24,396 nt of DNA from CAZTVF01 sp964616985 (GTDB taxonomy: Bacteria > Planctomycetota > Phycisphaerae > SM23-33), in NCBI GenBank assembly GCA_964616985.1, contig CAZTVF010000084.1:1-24396 (forward strand), read 5' to 3'. Positions 8,223 through 17,125 of the stretch are shown here, piece after piece (within the stretch, counting starts at the first letter, position 1; each line of letters starts with the position of its first letter). The notes below the pieces were generated by a model. It saw nothing but the letters and a program-made list of their open reading frames with translations, was not told where the DNA came from and ran no database searches. The translations under genes were made by a program, and so were the position numbers.

Positions 8223-9182
8223 ATGATCCCAAAATCTGTGATTTTCCTGGTGGTTCTGGCCGCTGCCTCCGCGGCGGCGGCGCAGGACAAGGTGACGCTG
8301 CGACAGGATTTTGCCCCCGGGCGATACGAAGTCCAGGCGTCGACGGCATCGACGATGACGACCGTGCAGAAGGAAACCGTCCGCCAACGGTCGGACCTCG
8401 ACCTCCTGTTCGACCTGGAGATCAAGCCTGCCGACGCCAACGGCGTCAAGGCCGTCAGCATGACCTTCAAGCGCATCCAGCAGAAGGTCTCGACGAACGA
8501 TCGTATCCGCTACCAGTTCGACAGCAACGAGCCCCCCGACTCCAAGAACACCCTTGCGGTAGCGTTGCATGCGATCCGGGCGGCCAAGATCAGCTTCGAC
8601 ATCTCGCGCGACGGCAAGTTGTCCCGCATGACGGGACTGACGGAAGCCCTGGACCCGCTGGTGAAGGCCAATTCGAAATTCGCCCCCGCCATGGAGGAAA
8701 TGAAGAGGCAGTTCGGCCTGTCCTTGGTCGAGAAGACGCTGACGGACGCCGCCAAGTCCTTTCCGCAGACGCCCGTGGCGGTGGGGGACGCCTGGAAGAA
8801 CTCCAGCCGCAACGAAACGCCCATGATCGGCGAAATGAAGCTGAACCAGGACTGCAAGCTGTCGGCGTTGGCGGACGGGCCCATGGGCGCCTGTGCCGTG
8901 GTGGAGTACACCTCCATCGGCGCCATCGACCAGCCCAAGACCAGCAAGGTCGGCTCGTCGCACATGACGGTGGACAAGGCCGAGGTGAAGCAGCAGGTGT
9001 CGATGAAGATTGACACCCGCACGGGCCTGCCGCTGGCGCTGAAGGGGACGGCCACCACCCTCATGGATGCCAAGATGACCGACGCAACCGGCAGCCTTTC
9101 CACGGCCACCATCACGCAGGAAATGACGACCGAGTTCACCATCACTCCGCAACGCGCCACCGCCAGCCAGCCGGCGAAGTAG
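8223..9182 (+). CDS. Secreted DUF6263-like protein of unknown function
   Basis: 319 residues. The N-terminus is a signal peptide (hydrophobic SVIFLVVLAAASAAAA, cleavage before QDK). The mature part is beta-rich, with a DFAPGRYEV opening, LDLLFDLEIKPADANGVKAVSMTFKRI, an ISFDISRDGKLSRM strand, a central AVGDAWKN turn and a late TRTGLPLALKG strand. This order (potency-type expression of a rate or threshold plus a VGDxW turn) resembles the planctomycete family I know as DUF6263; the match is from memory. Likely periplasmic or outer-surface. ATG 8223 is preferred because the frame upstream codes for nothing signal-like and the promoter sits just before it. The next gene begins 29 nt after the stop, suggesting co-transcription with the giant LamG protein. 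Function unknown. Confidence 0.75.
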   Translation: MIPKSVIFLVVLAAASAAAAQDKVTLRQDFAPGRYEVQASTASTMTTVQKETVRQRSDLDLLFDLEIKPADANGVKAVSMTFKRIQQKVSTNDRIRYQFDSNEPPDSKNTLAVALHAIRAAKISFDISRDGKLSRMTGLTEALDPLVKANSKFAPAMEEMKRQFGLSLVEKTLTDAAKSFPQTPVAVGDAWKNSSRNETPMIGEMKLNQDCKLSALADGPMGACAVVEYTSIGAIDQPKTSKVGSSHMTVDKAEVKQQVSMKIDTRTGLPLALKGTATTLMDAKMTDATGSLSTATITQEMTTEFTITPQRATASQPAK

Positions 9183-9211
9183 CCGCAACTTCAGTGGCAA
9201 GAGGATATACG

Positions 9212-12200
9212 ATGACTTCCAAGCGTTCGCTTCGCGGGGGCCTCGTCCTGATCGCGCTGCTGTCGTTCGCGGCCGTAGCGCTGGGCGGCAAGGGCCCGTC
9301 GTACAAGTACGGCGTGGCGTGGTGGCAGGAGTACACCGACGACAAGGACACCGGCCTGCTCGTGCACTTCGGCGTGCCCCAGGTGAGTGAGCAGCAGAAG
9401 CTCCGCGAGCACCTCAAGAAGGAAAAGCAGTTCGACTCCGAGAATATCCTCAAGGAGGATGACGACTCGCTGCCGGCCGGCATCGAACGCCTCAAGCCCG
9501 GCGAGGACGGCCTGCCCCCGGTGGATGAGACCAAGGCCCCCGCGGGCTACGTGCTGGATTACAGCCACGCCCGCAAACAGCTCAAGATCGCCGACGGCTT
9601 CAAGGTCATCGAGGACGGCCGCTTCGGCAAGGCCATGTCCTGCGACGGCAAAGGCGGAATGAGGGTCACCATTCCCGCTGCCCGCTCCGTCGAGTGCTGG
9701 GTCAAGATCGCGGCCTATCCCGCGGCGGAGAGCTGCATCTTCTCGGTGGCCGGCGGGGAATCGCAGCTGCTGCTGCGGCCGGACGGCAGGCTGGAGTTCC
9801 GCCTCCGCAAGCCGCACGGCAACGTGGACGAGAAGCGGCTGTCGCCTGAACTGGTGAAGACGATCCTGGCCAAGGACGCGAACATCATCTCGCCGAACCC
9901 GCTGCCGCTGAACGAGTGGACGCACGTGGCCATCTGGGACAAGCCCCATCCCGCCCCGGGCAACACGTCGCCCTTCGACGCGAGGCTCAAGGTCAACGGC
10001 TTCGACGTGGCGTGGTACATCTCCGAGGGCGGCAACAACTACAACTATCTCGGCCAGGGCGCCAAGTGCGAGATGGTCATCGCCAATTCCGCCGAGGGCA
10101 AGGCCGGCTTCGCCGGCATCATCGACGAGGTCCGCGCCTCCACCGGCGACCGCGACTTCTACGAGCGGCCGCTGCTGCCGTGGCGCGAGGCGGGCCCGGC
10201 CCGCCCGCTGCAGTTCGACAAGCCCTTCTTCCGCAACGACGGGGCGGTGCTGCACGCGTCGCTGGACAAGGGCTTCGAGCCCGATATCGACAGGAACGCC
10301 GCCGGCAAGATCGACCTCGACCTCCGCGGCAAGAAAGCGAACAGCCTCACCATCGACGGCGTCCGCGGCAAGGGCTGGCTGCTCGATCCGGCGATCGGCT
10401 TCCCCCGCGTGCCGGTCAAGGGCTTTACGGGCAAGGAGGGTTCACTGGAGTTCTGGCTGCGGCCGGTGAACTGGGACGACTCGACGGGCTACTGGCAGCA
10501 CTCCCCGCCGGACAAGATGCACCTGTCGGTCGCCCGCCTGTACGGCCGCTCGGGCGGGGCGAAGAACCCCCCGCTGCTGCTGAGCCTCACGCTGCCGCGG
10601 GCGCACGACCTGGAGCGCACGCGAATCCCGCTCGACGGCGGCCACTGGATGCACTGCGTCCTGACGTGGAACGCCGACGGCAAGGGGCGCGCGAGCTTGT
10701 TCATCGACGGCAAGTACCACAGCCGCGTCCGCATGGATCCCGAAATCATGGGCAAGGCCGAAGTGGCGTACGTGGAGTTCGGCGTGACCGATGACGTGCA
10801 GGTGATTGGCAACGCGGCGCCGCTCGTTGAGATCGACGAGATCGTCGCCTACAACTACCCCATCGACGGCGACGAGGTGAAGCAGGCCCACGCCCGCTGG
10901 AAGGGCCCGCTGGAGCCGATCAAGCTTTACCGCGACAGCTTCGCGTTCAAGTACTCGCTGCAAAAGCTCGAGTACACCATCGAGCCGCTGCTGCCGCGCG
11001 ATGTCACGCCCCAGGCCGCCACGGTGAACGTGGTCGATACCGCCTCCGGCAAGACGGTGTTGACCAAGACGGTGGCGGCCCCGGAGGCGGGCAAGTACCA
11101 CTTCGTGCTTTCGCAGGGCGACAAGCTGGCGGAGGCGAAGTACCGGTTCGATTACAGGGTGCAGGACGCGGCCGCCAAGACGGTCATCGAGGGCTCCCGC
11201 GAGTGGAACTACCAGATCGAACCGTGGCGCGGCTGCAAGGCGGGCATTCTGGACAAGGTGCCGCCGCCGTGGACGCCCATCACCGTCGAGGGAAGGACGC
11301 TGCAGACGCGGATGACGCGGTACGTCCTGGCCGAAAGCGGCCTGCCGGCGGAGATCTACGCCGACGGCGTGAACATCCTCGCCGGGGCCATGGAGCTTCG
11401 CGAGGGCGGTGCCGCCATGACCGCATCGCCCGCCCCGCTTGGCGCGGGCAAGGGAACCGAACTGGAATGGACCATCCGCTTCGCGGGCAAGACCGCCGAC
11501 GTCGAGATGCTCTGCCGCCTCGAATACGACGGCATGATCCGCTACGAACTGGCCATCAAGCCCAAGGGTGGGCCGGTCGCGCCGATCGCGCTGTCGATCC
11601 CCATCAAGCCCGAATTCGCCAAGCGGTACATGTACACCTCCGTCAACCAGGGCCACTGCCAGACGGCCGCCCTCGATGCCAACGACCCGATGGTGTTCGA
11701 GTCGCGCACGCTGCAGGGCGCGGGCGAGGCGTGGCGAGAGTATCAGAAGGAAAAGGCCAAGAACCCCAAGCTGGAATGGGACGCCTTCTGGCGGCCTCGA
11801 CGCGAGAAGGCCGAGGCGTATGACTTTGTCGCACAACTGGACGTGAACGACATGAACCGCGGCCTGCTGTGGTTCTGCGACAACGCGGCCGGGTGGTGGC
11901 AGTCGAAGAAGGTCTCGGCGGCCCGCCTGGCGGCCAAGGCCGATCGCGTGGAGATGGTATTCAACCTCGTGGCCGAGGAGACGGAGTACAAGCCCGCGCG
12001 GCCGATCGTGTTCGCGATCCTGCCGCACCCGGCCAAGCCGATCCATCCCAAATACCGGCTGTTCGAACGGGTGGACTCCAAGGTCGACCCCGTCGCATGC
12101 AGCATTTACGATGCGTTCCTCCCCTGGCCGATCGACCCGCGAGAGCACTCGATGCACATGTTCCCCGCGGCCGACCCCAAGAACAAAGCCGCCGGGGCGT

Positions 12201-13432
12201 CATGGGAATACGCCCAGAGCTGCATCCCCACGATGAAGTCGGCCAAGCCCGTCGGCACGCGGACGATGTACCTGTCGCGGTTCTGGCTGGGCTGCCGCGC
12301 GGGCGCTTACGACAACTGGGAGTGGCGCACGGGCGAAACGATGCAGGCGTCGCTGACGCCCAGCTTTGTCGACTATCTCTGCTGGGAAATGGACGAGTGG
12401 ATCCGCCGGGGCATCTTCGACGCGGTCTACTTCGACGAGTGCTACGAGAACCCCGTCCGCTGCCTCGAGGCCGGGCTGTCGGTGCAGCTGCCCGACGGCA
12501 CCGAGCAGGCGGGCATCATGAACTTCGGCTTCCGCGAACTGATGAAGCGGTGGCGCGGCATCTTCATTCAGCGCGGGGTCGAGCCGATCATCATGGCCCA
12601 TCACACGAAGTCGTGGCAGTACGGCGGCTTCGTGTTCTGCGACTCCACGCTCGACGGCGAGAACACGCCCATCGTCTCGCTTCGCAGCCGCGACTGGATG
12701 GACTCCACCTCGCTCGCCCGCCAGGAGTGCATCCAGAACGCCCGCCTGTGGGGCATCTCGACCTTCTACATGCCGTTCATTGCTGAAGGCGGTTTCGACA
12801 AGAAGACGCTCTCGCAGTTCACGCGGTGGCAGTGGCGGATGGGCCGCCAGGCCCAGGCACAGTTTGCCCATTACGAGACGGCCACCGTCTACGAGGCGCA
12901 GGGCAAAGAGGTCTACCAGGGCTTCTGGAAGGATCTGCTGGGCTGGGGCGCGGGCGACGCGAACGTGCCCTTCTTCCCGTACTGGGACAACGCGAAGTTC
13001 CTGAAGGTCGAGGGGCAGGGCAGCGCGGCGCTGGTGTCGTTCTACAAGCGGCCGGGCAGCGTGTTCCTGATCGCCACCAACCGCCGCAAGCAGGAGGCGA
13101 CGCTGGAGATCAAGCTCGATCTTGCCGCGATGGGGCTCAAGGCCCCCACGATCCGCACGCTCGACTCCACGTTCGAGCCGGCGGCCGGCGAGGATTTCAC
13201 CGGCGGCGATTCCTACGACAAGGCCGCACAGGACGAGGTCAAGAGCTCGCTGAACCCGCTGGGCGAGGATGACGGCACGGCCGAGGGCGACAAGATCGAA
13301 AAGATGTTCGTCGACACCAAGGCGCAGAAGGCCTCCGCCGACGCCAAGCTGGAGCCGAAGCTTGATGGCGACAAGCTCACCGTGCCCGTGCGCGCCAGGG
13401 ATTACCGGGTGATTGTCATCGAGAGCAAGTGA
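9212..13432 (+). CDS. Secreted two-LamG, DUF6067/GH123-like glycosidase-type protein
   Basis: 1406 residues. A signal peptide is at 1-25 (GLVLIALLSFAAVALG). Two concanavalin/LamG-type jelly-roll domains follow at about 113-311 (SVECWVKIAAYP ... IIDEVRAS) and 343-557 (GSLEFWLRPVNW ... LVEIDEIVAYNYP). A beta-sandwich starts near 700 (RYVLAESGLPAEIYADG). A barrel-like region with FDAVYFDECYENP near 1070-1082 and IIMAHHTKSW near 1128 has the look of a glycosidase active site. A C-terminal beta domain follows (SVFLIATNRRKQEATLEI, near 1285). The sandwich-plus-barrel part resembles DUF6067, related to GH123 hexosaminidases (from memory). I infer a surface enzyme acting on a complex polysaccharide. 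The ATG at 9212 follows GAGGA (9201-9205); a GTG lies 6 codons upstream. A charged, Gly-poor insert (about 1345-1390) interrupts the last domain. Confidence 0.8.
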   Translation: MTSKRSLRGGLVLIALLSFAAVALGGKGPSYKYGVAWWQEYTDDKDTGLLVHFGVPQVSEQQKLREHLKKEKQFDSENILKEDDDSLPAGIERLKPGEDGLPPVDETKAPAGYVLDYSHARKQLKIADGFKVIEDGRFGKAMSCDGKGGMRVTIPAARSVECWVKIAAYPAAESCIFSVAGGESQLLLRPDGRLEFRLRKPHGNVDEKRLSPELVKTILAKDANIISPNPLPLNEWTHVAIWDKPHPAPGNTSPFDARLKVNGFDVAWYISEGGNNYNYLGQGAKCEMVIANSAEGKAGFAGIIDEVRASTGDRDFYERPLLPWREAGPARPLQFDKPFFRNDGAVLHASLDKGFEPDIDRNAAGKIDLDLRGKKANSLTIDGVRGKGWLLDPAIGFPRVPVKGFTGKEGSLEFWLRPVNWDDSTGYWQHSPPDKMHLSVARLYGRSGGAKNPPLLLSLTLPRAHDLERTRIPLDGGHWMHCVLTWNADGKGRASLFIDGKYHSRVRMDPEIMGKAEVAYVEFGVTDDVQVIGNAAPLVEIDEIVAYNYPIDGDEVKQAHARWKGPLEPIKLYRDSFAFKYSLQKLEYTIEPLLPRDVTPQAATVNVVDTASGKTVLTKTVAAPEAGKYHFVLSQGDKLAEAKYRFDYRVQDAAAKTVIEGSREWNYQIEPWRGCKAGILDKVPPPWTPITVEGRTLQTRMTRYVLAESGLPAEIYADGVNILAGAMELREGGAAMTASPAPLGAGKGTELEWTIRFAGKTADVEMLCRLEYDGMIRYELAIKPKGGPVAPIALSIPIKPEFAKRYMYTSVNQGHCQTAALDANDPMVFESRTLQGAGEAWREYQKEKAKNPKLEWDAFWRPRREKAEAYDFVAQLDVNDMNRGLLWFCDNAAGWWQSKKVSAARLAAKADRVEMVFNLVAEETEYKPARPIVFAILPHPAKPIHPKYRLFERVDSKVDPVACSIYDAFLPWPIDPREHSMHMFPAADPKNKAAGASWEYAQSCIPTMKSAKPVGTRTMYLSRFWLGCRAGAYDNWEWRTGETMQASLTPSFVDYLCWEMDEWIRRGIFDAVYFDECYENPVRCLEAGLSVQLPDGTEQAGIMNFGFRELMKRWRGIFIQRGVEPIIMAHHTKSWQYGGFVFCDSTLDGENTPIVSLRSRDWMDSTSLARQECIQNARLWGISTFYMPFIAEGGFDKKTLSQFTRWQWRMGRQAQAQFAHYETATVYEAQGKEVYQGFWKDLLGWGAGDANVPFFPYWDNAKFLKVEGQGSAALVSFYKRPGSVFLIATNRRKQEATLEIKLDLAAMGLKAPTIRTLDSTFEPAAGEDFTGGDSYDKAAQDEVKSSLNPLGEDDGTAEGDKIEKMFVDTKAQKASADAKLEPKLDGDKLTVPVRARDYRVIVIESK

Positions 13433-13440
13433 CCATTGTC

Positions 13441-13498
13441 CAATATCCAATGACTAATGACGGAGCGACCATCTGGCATTGGTCATTGGACATTGGTC
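13441..13498. repeat. Inverted heptamer repeat between convergent genes
   Basis: Three 7-nt units of the CAATGAC type (13441-13461) are followed, after a spacer, by three of the complementary ATTGGTC type (13478-13498). Arms 13441-13459 and 13477-13495 pair over 19 positions with a single A-C mismatch and one wobble, making a long hairpin with a 17-nt loop. It occupies the whole gap between two converging genes and could act as a terminator in both directions. Confidence 0.7.
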
Positions 13499-13515
13499 AT
13501 TCGCCGCAGGCGGCG

Positions 13516-14970
13516 TTACTGAAGCTTCAAACAGGCGTCGATCCGCGCGAGGGTTGGTTCGCGGCCCAGCAGCCACAGCGTCTGCCCGATGGGGGGACTG
13601 ACGGTGGAACCGGTGACGGCGACGCGGAGGGGCTGGGCGACCTTGCCCATGTTGAGGTTGTGCGAGAGGCAGTACTGCTCGACAACTTTCTCCAGCGACT
13701 CGTTCGTCCACTCCGCGGCCGTTTGCAGCAGCGGGCGCAGGGCGGCCAACTCCTTGAAACCCGCGTTCTCGCCCTTGCGCAGCACCTTCTCGACGGCCTT
13801 GGGGTCGTACTCGATGGGGGTGATCTTGTCGAACAGCACCTTCGTCTTGGCCACAATGTCGGCGTACGTGCGGAAGTTGCGGTTGCCGATGATGAGATGC
13901 CGCAGGAGGTCGTCGTCGTGGGGGATCAGCGTCTCGTTGAGCGAGAGGTAGTCCTTGAAACCCGCCAGCAGGCGGTCTTCAGGGGCCGACGCGACAGTGT
14001 CGGTGTTGAAGGCGAGCAGTTTCTCGCGGTCGAACTTCGCGTTGGTCTTGCCGATGCGTTCGACGCTGAACAGCTCGATCATCTCGGCCAGCGTGAATCG
14101 CTCGCGGTCGGCGCCGGGGCCCCAGCCCAATAGCGCGATGAAGTTCAGCAGAGTCTCGGGCAGGTAGCCCGCGCGGCGGAAGCTCATCACGTCCACGTCG
14201 CCGTCACGCTTGGAGAGCTTGCGGCCCTGCATGTCCATGATCAGTGGCAGGTGGCAGTAGCCGGGCTCGGGGAAGCCCAAGGCCTGCCGCAGCAGCACCT
14301 GCCGCCACGTCTGGCCGAGGAATTCCTGTCCGCGCATCACGTACGTCACGCCCATCAGGGCATCGTCGGCGACGTTGGCGAGGTAGAAGGTCGGGTAGCC
14401 GTCATCCTTCTGGATGATGAAGTCTTCCATTTCGGTGGACGGCCAGGTGACGTCGCCAAAGGCGTCGTCGTGGATGTGCACGTCCTGCGAAGGGCAGGCG
14501 AAGCGGACCACGACGGGCCTGCCGGCCGCACGCGCAGCCTTGGCGTCGGCCTCGGTGGGGAAGCTCGCCGGGCGCGTGTAGCGGAAGGACTTCTTGGCGG
14601 CCTCGGCGGCCTTGCGGGCGACGTCGAGTTCCTCGGAGGTCTCGAAGGCGTAGTAGGCCTTGCCGTCGTCAAGCAGGCGGCGGAGGAAACCGTTGTAGAT
14701 CTCCAGGCGTTCGCTCTGGCGGTAGGGGCCGTTGGGGCCGCCGACCTCGATTCCCTCGTCCCACTCCAGCCCCAGCCAGTGGAGGTCTTCGACGATCTTG
14801 GCGACCGCATCCTCCTGATGCCGCTCGCGGTCGGTGTCCTCGATGCGGACGAGGAATGTGCCGCCCTTCTGCCGGGCCAGCAGGTACGCAAACAGCGCCG
14901 TCCTCGCCCCGCCCACATGCAGCGAACCCGTGGGGGAGGGGGCGAACCGAGTTTTGATCTTCATTGTCAT
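13516..14970 (-). CDS. gltX: Glutamyl-tRNA synthetase
   Basis: 484 residues, the usual length for bacterial GluRS. It charges tRNA-Glu with glutamate in the cytosol. Class I signatures are present: RFAPSPTGSLHVGGART with the HIGH-equivalent HVGG at 18-21, and KLSKRDGD (251-258) for KMSKS. RIEDTDRER (42-50) binds the amino acid. The C-terminal helical anticodon-binding part is complete to residue 484. The start is uncertain by two codons: ATG 14970 or ATG 14964; neither has a strong ribosome-binding site. It lies 119 nt downstream of glnS in the same direction, so one transcript is possible despite the repeats between them. Because a separate GlnRS exists, this enzyme is probably discriminating, not a mischarging one (inference). 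Confidence 0.95.
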   Translation of the reverse strand: MTMKIKTRFAPSPTGSLHVGGARTALFAYLLARQKGGTFLVRIEDTDRERHQEDAVAKIVEDLHWLGLEWDEGIEVGGPNGPYRQSERLEIYNGFLRRLLDDGKAYYAFETSEELDVARKAAEAAKKSFRYTRPASFPTEADAKAARAAGRPVVVRFACPSQDVHIHDDAFGDVTWPSTEMEDFIIQKDDGYPTFYLANVADDALMGVTYVMRGQEFLGQTWRQVLLRQALGFPEPGYCHLPLIMDMQGRKLSKRDGDVDVMSFRRAGYLPETLLNFIALLGWGPGADRERFTLAEMIELFSVERIGKTNAKFDREKLLAFNTDTVASAPEDRLLAGFKDYLSLNETLIPHDDDLLRHLIIGNRNFRTYADIVAKTKVLFDKITPIEYDPKAVEKVLRKGENAGFKELAALRPLLQTAAEWTNESLEKVVEQYCLSHNLNMGKVAQPLRVAVTGSTVSPPIGQTLWLLGREPTLARIDACLKLQ

Positions 14971-14993
14971 AATGTTCTCAGCACAAGGGTCGG

Positions 14994-15086
14994 GGGATCA
15001 GGGACCAGGGATCGCGTTGCATATGCTTCGCTCTTCGATCCGTAATCTGCCTGCCGGCAGGCAGGTCCGAAATCCGAAATCCGCAA
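14994..15086. repeat. Composite repeat: GGGACCA heptamers, palindrome, TCCGAAA heptamers
   Basis: Three repeat words occur in one 119-base gap. GGGATCA, AGGGACC, AGGGATC run in phase at 14994-15014. The perfect 18-nt palindrome CTGCCTGCCGGCAGGCAG is at 15048-15065. TCCGAAA, TCCGAAA, TCCGCAA run in phase at 15066-15086, starting the base after the palindrome ends and finishing 3 nt from the glnS stop codon. The combination of palindrome plus TCCGAA words also occurs at 5393-5446. Confidence 0.75.
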
Positions 15087-15089
15087 TTG

Positions 15090-16847
15090 TTACGCCTTGC
15101 CCTTCTTCTGTTCCTTCGCCCAAGTATCCTTCAGCGTGACGGTGCGGTTGAAGACGAGCTTGCCGGCGGCGGAGTCCTTGTCGATGCAGAAGTACCCGAG
15201 CCGCTCGAACTGATAGCGCTTGCCGACGGGCGCGCCGGCCACGCTGGGCTCAACGCGGGCGCCAAGGGCCTTCTGAAGCGAGGCGGGGTTGATGTTGCTC
15301 CGCCAGTCCTTGCCCTCGGGGGCGTCGTCGGGGTCGGGCTTGGTGAACAGGTGATCGTACAGCCTCACCTCGGCCGGCAGGCTCTTGGCGGCCGAGACCC
15401 AGTGCAGCGTCGCCTTGGGCTTGCGGCCGTCGGGCGTGTTGCCGCCGCGGGTGGCGGGGTCGTACGTGCAGCGAAGCTCCACCACCTCGCCCTTGTCGTC
15501 CTTCACCACCTCGTTGCAGGTGACGAAGTACGCGTAGCGCAGGCGAACCTCGCGGCCGGGAGCGAGGCGGAAGAAGCCCTTGGGCGGGATCTCCATGAAG
15601 TCCTCGCGCTCGATGTAAAACTCTTTGGTGAACGGCACCTTTCGCGTGCCGGCCGCGGGATCTTCGGGATTGTTGACCGCGTCTATCTCCTCGACCTGGC
15701 CGTCGGGGTAGTTGGTGATGGTCACCTTCAGCGGGTTCAGCACGGCCATCACGCGGGGGGCCCGCTTGTTGAGGTCCTCGCGCAGGCAGTGCTCCAGCAG
15801 GGCGATGTCCACGGTGCTGTCGTACTTGTTGATGCCGATCCGCTTGCAGAAGTCCTTGATGGCCTCGGGCGTGTAGCCGCGCCGCCGCAACCCCGCCAGC
15901 GTCGACAGCCGCGGGTCGTCGAAGCCGCTCACCACGCCCTCTTTGACCAGTTCGATGAATCGCCGCTTGCTCATCATCGTGTAGGTGAGGTTCAGCCGCG
16001 CGAACTCGATCTGCCGCGGGTGGTGGATCTTCTTGCCCCACGGGCCGCTGCCATCGTCGGTGCGGCCCTGGTTGACGGCGTCGATGAACCAGTCATATAG
16101 CGGGCGGTGGTTCTCGTATTCCAGCGAGCACAGCGAATGCGTGATGCCCTCGATGGAGTCCTCAAAGCCGTGCGCCCAGTCGTACATCGGATAGATGCAC
16201 CACTTGTCGCCCTGGCGATGGTGCTCCATGTGCAGGATGCGGTACATCACCGGGTCGCGCATGTTGAAGTTCGGGCTGGCCATGTCGATCTTGGCCCGCA
16301 GGGTCTTGGCGCCGTCGGGGAACTCACCCGCGCGCATGCGGGTAAACAGGTCGAGGTTCTCCTCGACGCTTCGGTTGCGGTAGGGGCTCTCGGCGCCCTT
16401 GTCCGTCAGCGTGCCGCGCGTGCGGCTGACCTCGTCGGCCGGCAGGTCGCAGACGTAGGCCAGGCCCTTGCGGATCAGCTCCTGGGCCCACTGGTACATG
16501 TTCTCGAAGTAGTCGCTGGCGTAGAAGAGGCGGTCGCCCCAGTCGGCGCCAACCCAGTGCACGTCCTCGATGATCGCGTCGACGTATTCCTGCTCTTCCT
16601 TGGCCGGGTTGGTGTCGTCGAACCGCAGGTTGAACAGGCCGCCGAAGTCCACCGCGATGCCGTAGTCGATCCACAGCGCCTTGGCGTGGCCGATGTGCAG
16701 GTAGGCGTTGGGCTCGGGGGGGAAGCGCGTATGCACCCGCCCGCCGAAGCGGCCTGACTTGTTGTCGCTGACCACCGCCTCGCGGATGAAGTCCATGGGC
16801 GCCGCCTCGGGCGCGCCTTCGGGCCTGGGATTCACGTTGTCGGACAT
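15090..16847 (-). CDS. glnS: Glutaminyl-tRNA synthetase
   Basis: 585 residues. It charges tRNA-Gln directly with glutamine. HIGH is exact at 51-54 (PPEPNAYLHIGHAK). The KMSKS counterpart is MMSKR (291-295). GlnRS-specific segments are FDDTNPAKEE (76-85) and YDWAHGFEDSIEGITHSLC (222-240). The C-terminal half has the two beta-barrels that read the anticodon (ITNYPDGQVEEID, then PGREVRLRYAYFVTC). The start at 16847 has AGGTAAGG just upstream. GlnRS in bacteria is known to derive from a eukaryotic lineage and replaces the amidotransferase route; whether GatCAB is also encoded here cannot be seen. Next to gltX, it makes a Glu/Gln charging pair. Confidence 0.96.
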   Translation of the reverse strand: MSDNVNPRPEGAPEAAPMDFIREAVVSDNKSGRFGGRVHTRFPPEPNAYLHIGHAKALWIDYGIAVDFGGLFNLRFDDTNPAKEEQEYVDAIIEDVHWVGADWGDRLFYASDYFENMYQWAQELIRKGLAYVCDLPADEVSRTRGTLTDKGAESPYRNRSVEENLDLFTRMRAGEFPDGAKTLRAKIDMASPNFNMRDPVMYRILHMEHHRQGDKWCIYPMYDWAHGFEDSIEGITHSLCSLEYENHRPLYDWFIDAVNQGRTDDGSGPWGKKIHHPRQIEFARLNLTYTMMSKRRFIELVKEGVVSGFDDPRLSTLAGLRRRGYTPEAIKDFCKRIGINKYDSTVDIALLEHCLREDLNKRAPRVMAVLNPLKVTITNYPDGQVEEIDAVNNPEDPAAGTRKVPFTKEFYIEREDFMEIPPKGFFRLAPGREVRLRYAYFVTCNEVVKDDKGEVVELRCTYDPATRGGNTPDGRKPKATLHWVSAAKSLPAEVRLYDHLFTKPDPDDAPEGKDWRSNINPASLQKALGARVEPSVAGAPVGKRYQFERLGYFCIDKDSAAGKLVFNRTVTLKDTWAKEQKKGKA

Positions 16848-16891
16848 AACCTTACCTCAAATCTCTCGAGAGACCCTTTTCCCACGGTCTC

Positions 16892-16897
16892 ATTGTA
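16892..16897 (-). promoter_or_regulatory. Candidate -10 box upstream of glnS
   Basis: TACAAT on the minus strand, 44 nt before the glnS ATG. The -35 region is weak (CCGACT at 18-nt spacing). A short inverted pair GAGACC/GGTCTC (16870-16875, 16886-16891) and the palindrome TCTCTCGAGAGA (16862-16873) lie between it and the gene. Confidence 0.35.
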
Positions 16898-16987
16898 TTT
16901 ACGAACGGAGAGAATAGTCGGTTACGGCGGGGGAGTAAAGGGGCGGCCCGTTGCGCGCAGGGCAATCGCGTTCTCGGCTTTTTGTGG

Positions 16988-17092
16988 CATGGGCGTCCCG
17001 CCCATGAGTCGCAGGGGCGTCTCGCCCCTGCAGTGTTTCTCGAATATCCACGGGCGGGACGCCCGTGGGACGCACGGGCAAGATGCCCGTGC
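16988..17092. repeat. Four tandem triloop hairpins
   Basis: Four perfect stem-loops, each with an 8- or 9-bp stem and a 3-nt loop: 16988-17006 (arm CATGGGCG, loop TCC), 17011-17031 (GCAGGGGCG, loop TCT), 17048-17068 (CCACGGGCG, loop GGA) and 17072-17092 (GCACGGGCA, loop AGA). The arms share a GGGC core but differ outside it, each change matched in the opposite arm. They lie in the 331-base gap (16848-17178) between the Rieske gene and glnS, both on the minus strand. No gene is seen in this gap. Similar GGGCG/CGCCC words are common in planctomycete and verrucomicrobial intergenic DNA (from memory). Confidence 0.85.
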
Positions 17093-17125
17093 CGCGAGAA
17101 TGCGAATGCCCTGCCGCTGCGCGGG

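Noticed and set aside
10442..12157. 571-codon minus-strand frame inside the LamG giant
   Set aside because: It is a composition-driven shadow; the plus frame carries signal peptide and LamG domains throughout.
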